Position numbers and translations under genes: made by a program. Shown one piece after another: positions 1-9,749 of a stretch of DNA of 64,000 nucleotides. The notes beneath the pieces were generated by a model. The model worked only from the letters and a program-made list of their open reading frames with translations. It had not been told where the DNA came from and made no database searches. This DNA comes from Symsagittifera roscoffensis (lineage: Eukaryota > Xenacoelomorpha > Acoela > Convolutidae), in the NCBI RefSeq assembly GCF_963678635.1, contig NC_087064.1:60212338-60276337 (forward strand). The letters are read 5' to 3'. Position 1 is the stretch's first letter, and each line of letters starts with the position of its first letter.

Positions 1-3000
1 CCATGTGGGGATGTTTATTATGTTTGATTCTGCTCCTGAATCAATTAAAAAATCTATTTCAAGGTCTGGTGGTTGAAATTCTTTATTTCTTGGGCTTTCT
101 AAGAGAAATGGTATTGTCCAAATTTTTTCTTTGGGTTGTTCTTTTTGTATATTTTGATAAATGTGGTTTGTATTCAAGCATTTTGTTTTGGTATTTTTAT
201 TGGTTTGATTTGTAGTGTTAATCTCATTTGTTTCTTGCGTCGTTGGTGTGGAATTTATGGGTGTAGTGTAATAATTTTGAAGAAATTCTGATTGATTTTC
301 ATATATGTGTGATGAAAAGGGTTGTTCATATATGACAGATTCATAGTCATTTTCGACTTTTATCATATTGATAGAAAGAGTGTTTTCAGTATCACTTTCT
401 GAATCTGATGATGTACAGTTTATTTGATTGAGTTGTAACGTATCAGTTACTGTGTCATCAATACCTGGAGGGTCTGATGTTGTTTCTGGATTAGATTGTA
501 CTTGATTGATTTGTCTTTGATGTTTAGGTGTACTACTTCTGTGGCGATTATTAGAATTATTATAGTTATTATTATTCCGGTATGGTGATTGGGAATAATT
601 TCTATAACGATTATTATAACTTGAGTGTCGATTTTGTGAATTATTTCGCGATCTGTTTTGGTAATTATTGTTTGGTCTGTTATAGTTCGATCTATTATAT
701 GAGTTATTCCTTGATTGATTGTTCGGGTAATTCTGGTTTCGGTTGTTTGAATAACTTCTATTTCGATTATAGGAGTAGTTTCTATTTCTATTGTATGATG
801 AATTTCGTGATTGGTTGTTTGGATAGTAGTTATTTCTTGATTGGGAATTAGATCTAGAAACAAATCGTTGTGTATTTGAATTTGATCTGGAGTAGTTATT
901 TCGACTATTTGGTCTATTGTAGTGATTTTGTGATGAATTATTCGTGTTTCTTCGTTCTGGTGATCTTCCTCTATAACTTGAGTTATATGGTGATTGATTT
1001 CTTGTATAATTTGTATTGTTCGGGAGTGGTTTTCCTGAACTGTTGTTGCTGTAGACTGTTTTGTTCGGTAGATTTTGATCTTTTTTCATGTATTGATAGA
1101 ATGATTTATTTGGTTTTTTATATTTTTGAGGTTTATTTTGATTGTCTTGCTGTTTTTGTCTACATTCGGAAATACTATGTCCGTATCGTCGGCAATAATT
1201 ACACCATTTTTTGAAAGATGGTTTGCCTTTAAAGTTTGGGTTCTTTTCGTAAATATTGAGTATTTCAGTGATTTTTTCAACGAGGTCTGTCTCTGATTCC
1301 TGTATATTATTAATATTAGTGGGAGTCGTTTCAATTCTGTTAACGTATTGTAATTTCAGATTTTCCGTTTCTTCTAGTTTCATCGTGATTTCTGCTTGTT
1401 CTAATTTGTCTACTAGTTTTCGAAAATCTAAATCGGGTTCTCGAATTGAAGAAGGATGGGATGCTCTCTTTTTTATTGCTATTTTCCTTAATTGTGGTGT
1501 TAAGGTCATCATTAAGATTTCTGTCATCTTTGTGTTTTTATAGTCATGTGTATTTAATGAATATGCTTTTCGAACTAGTGTTTCGATTCGTACTGCTATT
1601 TGCTTGATGGTTTCGTTTGGTAATCTGCGAATTTCATTACATAAAACTCTTTGTTGTTGTTTGTTTCTTTCGGAGTCAAACATTTTTGAAAATTCCTGTG
1701 TAAACCTTTTCCAGTTTGATTTTATTTCTAGAGGTAGTACTGAAAACCATTTTCGGGCTGCGCCATCTAAGGTTGTTTGTATTAACGCTGTGCGTCGATG
1801 TATCCAATTTTGATGTAGTGGCGTATTAATTGGTTCAGGTCCAATATTTAAAATCAGGTTTGCTGTTACTGCATTTAAATAATCTTCTACAGAGTATTCA
1901 GGGTCTGTTCCTGTGAAAACCATTAAAGGTTTGTTTGATGTTATTGATGATCCACCCATAAGGTATGGATTCATTGTCATTTGTAATGATTCTGCTGCAT
2001 TTGGCATTTGAGAAAAATTTGAAAGTTGGTTTCTTGTTATTTCATGTTGTTGGAGATAATATGGGAGTGGTATTTCATTTTGCATTTGTGATGGTTGATA
2101 CGAGTGTGCAGTCATTGGATTTTGTTGTTGAATTGGTTGAAAAGATTGTGTATTAATTAGATTTTGTTGTTGAATTGGTTGTTGATGTTGTGCATCTATT
2201 GGTTGTGGAGAAAAATTTCTATGATTTGTACGTGTTCTCTGTATTCCTTGTCTACGATATTCTTGAGGATTTGGTGCAAATATATCTGGTTGTAAGAAAT
2301 CATCATCTGAGGATAAATAATCCATTTGATAAGATGTCTGTTTTTTATTTTTATTTTGTTGAAAAAATGGGTAATTTTCACTGTGATCCTGTGGAGGATT
2401 TGTTTGGAAATTTATTGAATTAGGTTGGGTCATTGGGTTATCCCAATTTCGAGATCTTGTATATTGGTTAAAATTTCTTTGTGGTTGGTTATATGTTTTT
2501 GATGGATGTGTATAATTATAATTATGGTCTGCAAAGTTGTTTCTAGTGAATGTTTTGCGTGTTTTTGATGGTATTGTCATGGGTCTGTATGTTTGGTAAT
2601 CCATATGTGAATATTTAGGAGCAACCGAAGGTTTAACGGTTGATTGTAAGGTTACCTGTGTTTGTGAAGGATTTGTATTTCTTGGTGTTGTTAAATTTGG
2701 GCGTATTGGTGAAATACTTTGTTGTGTAGTTGTTGTGTGTACAATTTCTTCATTTATGAAGTGTGATGGTGTCTGGATATCTTGTTGAGTAAGATTCCTA
2801 GTTCCATTGAGGTTTTCATTGTGTATAACTGTAGAGTTTAAACTATTATTTTGTGTATCGGGCAAAAATGTATTATAGTTTAATGGTGTTGCATCAATGG
2901 TTAATGGTATTACTTTTACATAATCTCTTATGTAAGATATCGTACTTATTGCTTGACTTGAGATTGATTGTGGGAAGCTTATAAATGCGGGATGAGACCA

Positions 3001-3726
3001 TTCGGGGTCCCAAACATAATCTGATTGTTCTGTGATAGCGGTATCATCGTTCGAGTTTTGGGGTCTAAAATTTTTTCTTGCTTGTGCAATTAAATCAATA
3101 TTGTGTGTGAAATAATCTATTATGAACCATGCCAAAATTTTTTGTAGATCGTGTTTTGTATGTTGTGAAACGTCGTCTTTCGTGAAATTTTCTTTAATGA
3201 TGTTTAAATAACTAGAGAGTAGTGTGATTTCATGTCGTACTCTTAAATGTTTAGATGTTTCTGTCGGTGAGACATTTGTTATTGGGATTTCGTTTTCTAA
3301 TATCGAAATATAACTATATATTATTGCGAAAACTTCATTGGTGAATATGGAGTTTGCTCTTTGTGAGTTATGATATTGGATGCTTTTTATATATTCTGAA
3401 AAAACTTTTGAAAATTCTAAATCAAGATCGTCTGTTTGAATTGTATATTTTCTATTATTATGGTTTGGTGAGGTGAATTCTATGGAGTAGATTCCATACT
3501 GTTGTGTTATGTTGCATATATCTTTTAAGTAGTGGTCTATGATTTGTCTTTTGATTTTTACATCTGGGAACTCTGTTTTACATGGACTGATTCCGGGTTC
3601 AAATAAATTTAATAGTAAATTTTTGCAAAATATATGCTGTCCTCTATCAGTGGTTGCATCTATTATAAAAGGAAAGATTTCATCATCATCTGGGGTTTCG
3701 TCACCTGGGGTGTGCGTTGAGCTCAT
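1..3726 (-). CDS. gag-pol: gag-pol of element A, N-terminal 1242 codons (partial)
   Basis: The ATG at 3726 (minus strand) opens a frame that reaches the window edge without a stop, so 1242 codons are visible. It matches residues 1-1242 of the element B polyprotein without net insertion or deletion. It contains the long Gln/Asn-rich N-terminus, the capsid-like region, the CCHC knuckle around 1170-1215, the Asn/Ser/Arg/Tyr-rich segment and the start of the protease region including the DSGA site. The start is supported by an A at -3 and by conservation with B. Whether the TAA seen between RNase H and integrase in B is shared cannot be seen here. Confidence 0.85.
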   Translation of the reverse strand, partial: MSSTHTPGDETPDDDEIFPFIIDATTDRGQHIFCKNLLLNLFEPGISPCKTEFPDVKIKRQIIDHYLKDICNITQQYGIYSIEFTSPNHNNRKYTIQTDDLDLEFSKVFSEYIKSIQYHNSQRANSIFTNEVFAIIYSYISILENEIPITNVSPTETSKHLRVRHEITLLSSYLNIIKENFTKDDVSQHTKHDLQKILAWFIIDYFTHNIDLIAQARKNFRPQNSNDDTAITEQSDYVWDPEWSHPAFISFPQSISSQAISTISYIRDYVKVIPLTIDATPLNYNTFLPDTQNNSLNSTVIHNENLNGTRNLTQQDIQTPSHFINEEIVHTTTTQQSISPIRPNLTTPRNTNPSQTQVTLQSTVKPSVAPKYSHMDYQTYRPMTIPSKTRKTFTRNNFADHNYNYTHPSKTYNQPQRNFNQYTRSRNWDNPMTQPNSINFQTNPPQDHSENYPFFQQNKNKKQTSYQMDYLSSDDDFLQPDIFAPNPQEYRRQGIQRTRTNHRNFSPQPIDAQHQQPIQQQNLINTQSFQPIQQQNPMTAHSYQPSQMQNEIPLPYYLQQHEITRNQLSNFSQMPNAAESLQMTMNPYLMGGSSITSNKPLMVFTGTDPEYSVEDYLNAVTANLILNIGPEPINTPLHQNWIHRRTALIQTTLDGAARKWFSVLPLEIKSNWKRFTQEFSKMFDSERNKQQQRVLCNEIRRLPNETIKQIAVRIETLVRKAYSLNTHDYKNTKMTEILMMTLTPQLRKIAIKKRASHPSSIREPDLDFRKLVDKLEQAEITMKLEETENLKLQYVNRIETTPTNINNIQESETDLVEKITEILNIYEKNPNFKGKPSFKKWCNYCRRYGHSISECRQKQQDNQNKPQKYKKPNKSFYQYMKKDQNLPNKTVYSNNSSGKPLPNNTNYTRNQSPYNSSYRGRSPERRNTNNSSQNHYNRPNSRNNYSRSNSNTQRFVSRSNSQSRNNYYPNNQSRNSSYNRNRNYSYNRNRSYSNNRNQNYPNNQSRNNSYNRSNYNRPNNNYQNRSRNNSQNRHSSYNNRYRNYSQSPYRNNNNYNNSNNRHRSSTPKHQRQINQVQSNPETTSDPPGIDDTVTDTLQLNQINCTSSDSESDTENTLSINMIKVENDYESVIYEQPFSSHIYENQSEFLQNYYTTPINSTPTTQETNEINTTNQTNKNTKTKCLNTNHIYQNIQKEQPKEKIWTIPFLLESPRNKEFQPPDLEIDFLIDSGAESNIINIPTW

Positions 3727-4168
3727 TTTTTCGTTCGATGATTGTTAATATGTAATTATTAATGTGTCGAATTGGTTGATTCCAATTGTATAAATGTACT
3801 GGTTTGTGTTTATACTGCTTTTTTATTCTTCTTTTTCCTCTTTTTGATGAATTTGAAGTTGTTTCTGAGTCAGAGAAATATAATTGATCGTGAATTGGGC
3901 AATTTTTATCTATTGATTCTTTTAGTTTATAAAGTTCGTCTAAACTGTTGGTTTCTGATTCTGAAAATGCGTTTCGATTTTTTGAAAATCTTTTTCGTGT
4001 TATTTGTCTTTGTTTAGTTAGTATTTTTCTCTTTAATGTTTGTCGTTTTGTTCTAATGTATCCAACTGTTTGTGTATGAGGTGTGATTACAAGGTCGTAT
4101 TTTTTGTTATCTATTTCACAATTGTGTAAAACGATTGTTTGTTTATTTCCTAGGTTTTTAAATGACAT
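3701..4168 (-). CDS. ORF1 of element A, 155-aa basic protein of unknown function
   Basis: It is 155 residues, the same length as its counterpart in element B (31688-32155), with five amino-acid differences. It is rich in Lys and Arg, with a basic run at about residues 40-65 (RTKRQTLKRK followed by further basic residues), an acidic/serine stretch around 67-75, and a second basic patch near 108-120. Its 3' end overlaps the gag-pol start by 26 nt in another frame, as in B. I recognise no domain. The position upstream of gag and the basic charge are compatible with an RNA-binding or nucleolar accessory protein, but that is a guess. Confidence 0.6.
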   Translation of the reverse strand: MSFKNLGNKQTIVLHNCEIDNKKYDLVITPHTQTVGYIRTKRQTLKRKILTKQRQITRKRFSKNRNAFSESETNSLDELYKLKESIDKNCPIHDQLYFSDSETTSNSSKRGKRRIKKQYKHKPVHLYNWNQPIRHINNYILTIIERKNELNAHPR

Positions 4169-4685
4169 AAGGTTTAGGATGACGGATGCAAAAGGTTGTT
4201 AAATGGTTTCTATTTTCTTAAACTGTTAGTTCTTACGATTTTTTGGTTAGCTTAACCTGGGTCTGTTTGTTCAGGGTTGGAGAGAAAAGTATATCGATTC
4301 CGAAGAATGATTTTTTACTTTCTCGTGGCTAGTATAAGTTAAGGTGTTAACTTACTTAATCTTACTTAGGGGTAGTGATTGTGTTCAAGGGTTGGAGAAT
4401 AGTAAATCGATCCACAAGGTTCAGGTATAATTAGAACGCGAGTAGTTCGTTAGATACTATTTTAAACTTACTAAGTCTAAGATTTATCCTGGGTCTGGTA
4501 AGAGGGGGGGTCAAGTGAAGGATGAATAACCGAAGTTCTTCACTGTTTATCCTAATTTGAATGATTAGTTTTGTTTAAAAATTTCTATTAGTCTTAAGTC
4601 TTTAGAAAGGGTTGGGTAGTGAATCGACGTTTGAGGTCGTTAGACACTAATTAAGTGGGTGGGGGAGAACAAAGTTGTTCTGTTT

Positions 4686-4770
4686 GATCCAAGGATAAGC
4701 CTTGGTGATCAAATTTGAAATTTAATTAAGTAGAAAATGATTTAAGATCCAAGGATAAGCCTTGATGATC
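4686..4770 (-). promoter_or_regulatory. Twin leader hairpins of element A
   Basis: Two 25-nt GATC-bounded inverted repeats lie at 4686-4710 and 4746-4770, matching the twin hairpins of element B at 31086-31110 and 31146-31170. One base differs in the first of them here. Their retention in both copies between PBS and ORF1 fits a packaging, dimerisation or translation element, which is inference. Confidence 0.5.
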
Positions 4771-5100
4771 TGGTTTTAAAATTAAGTGAATTTAAGTTTT
4801 AATAAAATTTTAAATGTGTGTAAAGGAAAGATTTAGTGTTTTGATGATATTAGTGGGTTTATGATTGCTGTTATGTTTTAGATGATGGAGCTGGAACAAC
4901 AGGATGATTTATGATTACTAACCATTTATTGTCATGCTACTAATTTTTATTTTTATTTTTCAATAAATATTTTTCAAACATGTTTTGTATATTACTGCAG
5001 AGTTTTAGGAAAACGATCTTAGATCTTTTTATCAATCGTTATTGTATATTAATAATTTTGTTTAGCGCCTGAAATGATTTTGAAGATTAACTTCAAGGTT

Positions 5101-5334
5101 TTATGTTTGCAAATGAAAATCTAAATTCATTGCCAGTAGTATTCTAAATATAAAAGTTTGTTCTGGTTTTTGCCTAACTATCATATAGCTATATGGCAAG
5201 TTTCTACTTTGTCGTATGTCGTCTCTGGTTCGAGGTCTTCTTCCAATTCCGGGTAGTTCTGTTATGGTTCGGAATATTGGCTCTGATCTATTGAGTCGTA
5301 GAGACATTTCGATTAAATTATTGTCGTATAACAT
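5101..5334 (-). CDS. ORF0 of element A, 77-aa basic leader protein
   Basis: This is the first ATG frame of more than 60 codons after the LTR of element A. Its 77-residue product reads identical to that of element B (30521-30754), although the elements differ elsewhere. The middle of the protein is rich in arginine (GRRPRTRDDIRQSR). I know no homologue. A short basic protein encoded in the leader could bind RNA, but a non-functional upstream frame kept open by recent ancestry is also possible. Confidence 0.45.
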   Translation of the reverse strand: MLYDNNLIEMSLRLNRSEPIFRTITELPGIGRRPRTRDDIRQSRNLPYSYMIVRQKPEQTFIFRILLAMNLDFHLQT

Positions 5335-5421
5335 TTTGTAAATGTTTTTGTCTAATTTCTAATCTATTTTGGTTAATTCTAAGCTATTAAGGTCTTGTTC
5401 GAGACTTATGGTCGCACCAGA

Positions 5422-5831
5422 TGAGTTATGTCTGGAGTGTATAACTCATAGAGTAATTTCGGATAGGGTACACCGTCTGCTCGTCACGCTATCTTATTTT
5501 CGGCCGGATAGATTCGTGCAACTTCTTAGTCTAATACCGATCCTAATCTTACTCTTATACTATCTAGTCTCAGGTTGTTTAACTAGTCTCTGCTAGGCTC
5601 AATAGATCTAGGGTATACTGGTTTATTGCGGCTGCTGAAGTGCTCGGGAGAGTCCAACTAATTTCTAAGTTAAATTCAAATCTCTCTGGTGCTGAAATTA
5701 CAAGTAACTTCAGCACTTACAAATAAGTGGGTTGTTAGTTAGATGGATCATGATTGGTTAATATTAAATACTTTACATTGGTAAAATATCTAAATTATCC
5801 AATCATAAAATGTAGTCTAGATCAGGTTCCA
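5422..5831 (-). repeat. 5' LTR of element A (410 bp)
   Basis: On the minus strand it starts TGGAACC at 5831 and ends TAACTCA at 5422, followed directly by the same primer-binding site as in element B. It has the same length as both LTRs of B. It differs from B at about five positions in the first 60 nt of U3, then reads identical for roughly 320 nt, and then differs almost completely in the 13-nt loop of the terminal hairpin at 5422-5448. Confidence 0.92.
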
Positions 5832-6741
5832 GTAGATCCACCGCTTTGATTATGAGTAACACATATTGTCTTTTTTTATCAGCTACAATGTTTGAAGGAG
5901 TCTCTTGCGTGTCATGTTTTAATATATACTTTTGTTGATTATAGGTAATTATTGCTTTCCTCAAGGGATTTAGAAACATGTCACCGCAAGACCTGATAAT
6001 CTCTTACCATATGAATACTGTTTGTTTTTCTAGAATCAAGTGGGAATTTGATATAAGAAAGAATATTTTGAGCATAAATAAGATTCTGTTGAAAAAACAC
6101 TTCAAATTTTAGTACACATTTTATTTGTTTTTCTGCCTTAAGAGGAGAATTTAGTGGTGAAAGGCATCGTCATAGCTTAGACTGAAATAAACCCAACTAA
6201 TTTAGAAGACTTCGGATGCGTTCTAAAATCAGCCTTTAATTTGATCGAGTATTTGAAATGTAATTAAAATAGCTGATTAAAACACGTTTTTCTTCAAACC
6301 ACAGTCCTCGATAGCACCGCTGACTCTGTGTTTTTAGTTGGTAATGTGGATCATTAAGTAATTCTTGGCAGAGTTCTAATTATGATCATAAAATATTCCC
6401 CTTGAACGACCGAATCCACTGGAAACAAACGATTAACTGCAATTTTTATCATTCTTGCCCTTGCAATGCCTCAGATATTAACGTATCACGCATAGTATCA
6501 CGCAGATATTAACGTATAACAAGGATAGCCGGTTGCTAAGCAGTTACCTCACAATGTTTCGACCTCAAATCTTCAAAATTCGAAATTTAAAAAAAAAACA
6601 TAAAAATTAAAAAAAACTTGAAAAAATACGTAAAATTTTTTCATGTTTTTTTTTGAAAATCATGTTGTTTTCTTTTTGTTTTTTTTTTCATGCGCCATGT
6701 GATGAAAAGATTTGAAGAAGACCTGAAATTACGATATGATT
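5832..6741. other. Unassigned DNA
   Basis: No convincing open frame or repeat was recognised. The stretch is ordinary AT-rich sequence flanking element A. Confidence 0.5.
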
Positions 6742-6800
6742 GACAGCCACTATAAAATAGGCAAATCGGACACAAGTTTGCCTATTTTATAGCGGCTGTC
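6742..6800. repeat. 24-bp inverted repeat (hairpin)
   Basis: Arms at 6742-6765 and 6777-6800 are complementary over 24 bp with one mismatch and enclose an 11-nt spacer. The sequence CTAG follows directly. This could be the end of a small transposable element, but no partner end was found. Confidence 0.75.
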
Positions 6801-7059
6801 TAGAAACAAAAATCAAAAATGGCGGAAAATGACTAGAAAAAAAAAGCAAAATTCATAAATAGTTAATTTTTTTTACAATTTTTTTGCAGAAAATATTTTT
6901 AAGTTTGAAACTTTTTATTCCAAGTTAGGCGCTAGAAAAACTTCAAGAAAAAAATTTTCTGAATTTTCATGGCTTACCTTTCTATAGGAAGCTTGTCTAA
7001 TTGCTTTAATCAAAACTTCAGTCGTATTTCATTAAAATTTTTAAAAAATCTAAAAAAAC

Positions 7060-7640
7060 TTTCTCAGTGTGGCGAAAAACCGGTTTGAAATTTTTGATTT
7101 GACTTTTGGTCTAATTTTGAGCAAAAAAGGTGAGAGAGCAAGCTTTTTTTCAACCAAGAAATTTATAACAATTAATTATCGAAAAAAAAAACGATTGATA
7201 TATCATGTTAAAAACTATTCAATTCTGAATCAAATGGCTCAAAAAAAACCAAAAAGTTGTCTCAGTTAAAAAAAAATGTTTTTTTTTGTTCGCAGTTTTT
7301 GAGTTTTACTCCAATTTTGTGCGATTAAAGCAAGAAAACATGCTTCTTATAGAAGGTAAGCCATGAAAGTTCAAAAAACTTTTGTCTTGGAGTAAAACTC
7401 AAAAACTGCGGAAAAAAAACATTTTGTTTAACTGAGACAATTTTTTGATTTTTTTTGAGTCATATGATTCAGAATAATTAGTCTTTAACATATTATATAT
7501 CAATCGGTTTTTTTTCGATAATTGTTTGCTATAAATTTTTTGGTTGAAAGAAAGCATGCTCTCTCACCTTTTTTTGCTCGAAATTAGACCAAAAATCAAA
7601 TCATAAATTTCAAATCAATTTTTCTCCACACTGAGAAAAC
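7060..7640. repeat. Fold-back element with arms of about 260 bp
   Basis: The segment from about 7060 to 7320 reappears as its reverse complement from about 7384 to 7640. Matching landmarks include the runs gtgagagagcaagc / gcatgctctctcac and gagttttactccaa / ttggagtaaaactc. The spacer (7320-7384) itself contains the reverse complement of a segment upstream at 6969-7015 (catggcttacctttctata). The whole region is poly-A/poly-T rich. It resembles a non-autonomous fold-back or MITE-type structure. The open frame at 7069-7269 lies within an arm and has no coding character. Confidence 0.65.
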
Positions 7641-7669
7641 TTTTTTCAGATTTTTTAAAAATTTGAATG

Positions 7670-8900
7670 AAAAACGACTGAAATTGCATTAACAAGATAT
7701 ATCACTCGACCCATTCCGATGATTAATTGTGGTACCTAATTTTGCGTGGCAAAAAAATCTGAAACACACTCAAAGTGCCTACCCAATTTTCAAACCGGCT
7801 TTTCTCGACAAAGGAAACTTTTTGAAATGTTTTAATGTTACTCGAATCAAGATTGAAAAGGCTTTAATAAGATATATCTTTCGTCCCATTCCGATGATTC
7901 TTTGAGGTACATTTTTTGGTTGAAAACCAAAATAATTCTGCTCGCTCACTTTATTCGCCCGATATTTGACCAAAAATTAAAAACTTCAAATGGGTTTTTT
8001 TTGAAAAACTTTTCAAAATTGTTTTATGTGGTTCGAATCACGACTGAAACGACTGAAAGTGCTTTAACAAGACATATCACTCGACCCTTTCCGATGATTT
8101 ATTGCGGTACCTGATTTTGCGTGGCAAACAAAAAGCTAAAATACACCCGAATACAAAGTGCTTACCCAACTTTCAAACTGGTTTTTCTCGACACTGGGAA
8201 CCTTTTTGAAATTGTTTTAAGGTTGCTCGAATCAAGATTGAAAAGGCTTTAATAATATATATATATATATAGTCCCATTCCGATGATTCTTTGAGGTAAA
8301 TTTTCTGGTTGAAAACCACAATAAGTCTGCTCGCTCACTTTATTAGCCCGATATTTGACCAAAAATTAAAAAATTGAAACCTGTTTTTCTCCACACTGAG
8401 AAAGTATTTTTTCAGATTTCCTAAAAATTTGAATGAATTACGACTGAAAGTGCATCAACCAAATACATCACTCGACCCATTCTGATGATTAATTTTGGTA
8501 CCTGATTTTGCGTGGCAAACAAAAAACTAAAACACACCCGAATACAAAGTGCGTACCCAATTTTCAAACCGGTTTTTCTCGACAAGGGAAACTTTTTTGA
8601 AATTGTTTTAATGTTACTCGAATCAAGATTGACAAGGCTTTAATAATATATATCTTTTGTCCCATTCTGATGATTCTTTGAGGTATGTTATCTGGTTGAA
8701 AAACATAGTAAGCTTGTTCGCTCACTTTATTCGCTCGATATTTGATCAAAAATTAAAAACTTCAAATCGGTTTTTTTTTTGAAAAACTTTTCAAAATTGT
8801 TTTATGTGGTTCGAATCACGACTGAAACGACTGAAAGGGCTTTAATATGGTATATCACTAGAGCCATTCCAATTATTTTTTGTGATACCTGGTTTTGCGA
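7670..8900. repeat. Degenerate tandem array, unit about 190 bp in a 390-bp pair
   Basis: The phrase gctttaa(t/c)aa...tatatc...cccattccgatgatt recurs near 7690, 7860, 8050, 8250, 8455, 8640 and 8850, that is every 170-205 bp. Alternate units resemble each other more closely (gtggcaaacaaaaa versus gaggtac...tggttgaaaacca), so the real period is a dimer of about 390 bp. Weak open frames in the array at 7779-7973, 8564-8749 and 8882-9097 repeat with the unit and are not taken as genes. Confidence 0.7.
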
Positions 8901-9700
8901 GGAAAAATAGGGAAAAGAAAGAACTAAAACCCAAATACAAAACTCCTACTCATTTTTTGAAGGGTCAGAACCAAAAATGGACTGAAAAGAGAACTACGCA
9001 TTGTCAATTGATTTTTTGGTTCTTATGTGCCACTTTTTTTGTTCCTCTTTCACAAAAAGTGAGGAAATTATGGCGTAGGGTGGATTTTTTTGCCTAATTT
9101 GAGGCACCTCAGGGAAATCTCGCTAGGGACAAGTTTGGAATCATATTAAATTTTTCGTGATTTTGATTCCGATCACAATATTTTTCCGCTGTTCAGACTA
9201 ATTTAGATGGAGAAATGGACAAAAGGTTTTTGTAATCAGCTTCTTATGTCATTTTAAAGCAATTTCTACGTCATTTTAACCATTTCTGATTAAACTTGCG
9301 GTATATTGTCTATGTCAATTCCGTGCCGCTAACTAAACAAATAAAAAAATGAATTTATTGTATTTTTTCATAATCAGTTTACTTTAGAGCTATTGAGATT
9401 TTTTCATCTTCAAAGCTGTTTAATTTTCGCATCTAATTTAAACACGCTAATTTTGATGACGCAGTTTACGTACTGCAACATGTTCTCTATTAAGGTTCGA
9501 AAAATTAAATTTATCTGACTGAAATTTGCTAGAAAATTCGAGGGCACTCATGAAGGGTAAATTCCCCAAGGGTCAGAATAAACACGAGCATTTGATTGTT
9601 CTGCAAGTGGAACAAAAGATGAAACTTCCAAAAAGTTAAAGTAAAATAGTTTTAAAAATCATTTGGTTAGGGCGATAGGTTCTAGGTTTTTCAGTCCTTC
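8901..9700. other. Unassigned AT-rich DNA
   Basis: I see no gene or clear repeat here. It joins the tandem array to the satellite block. Confidence 0.4.
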
Positions 9701-9749
9701 TCTGAAAACAAAGCTACAAACCCACATGACATTCAGAGGACACATAATC

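Larger units (their letters stand above)
1..5831 (-). mobile_element. Element A: inverted, partial copy of the large Ty3-type retrovirus-like element
   Basis: Read on the minus strand, this stretch matches 30024-35855 of element B in the same order: LTR, primer-binding site, leader with ORF0, ORF1, then gag-pol. From the gag start (3726) to the window edge the two copies align with no net length change, since base 1 corresponds to 35855. The long reading frame is open throughout, so the copy looks intact as far as it can be seen. The element runs off the left edge inside the protease region. The flank beyond the LTR starts at 5832 with gtag, which would be the 4-bp target duplication, but the other end lies outside the window. 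Confidence 0.93.

Noticed and set aside
447-863. 138-codon Ile/Thr-rich frame on the minus strand (and its twin 34993-35409)
   Set aside because: It lies in another frame of the Asn/Ser/Arg-rich part of gag and arises from the repetitive codon composition.
6742-6810. Hairpin followed by CTAG as a Helitron 3' end
   Set aside because: The stem is far longer than usual, the CTAG directly abuts it, and no 5' TC end or helicase gene was seen.
7069-9097. Open frames of 60-71 codons in the fold-back and tandem array
   Set aside because: They recur with the repeat units, are Lys/Asn/Phe-rich by AT content, and have no recognisable similarity.
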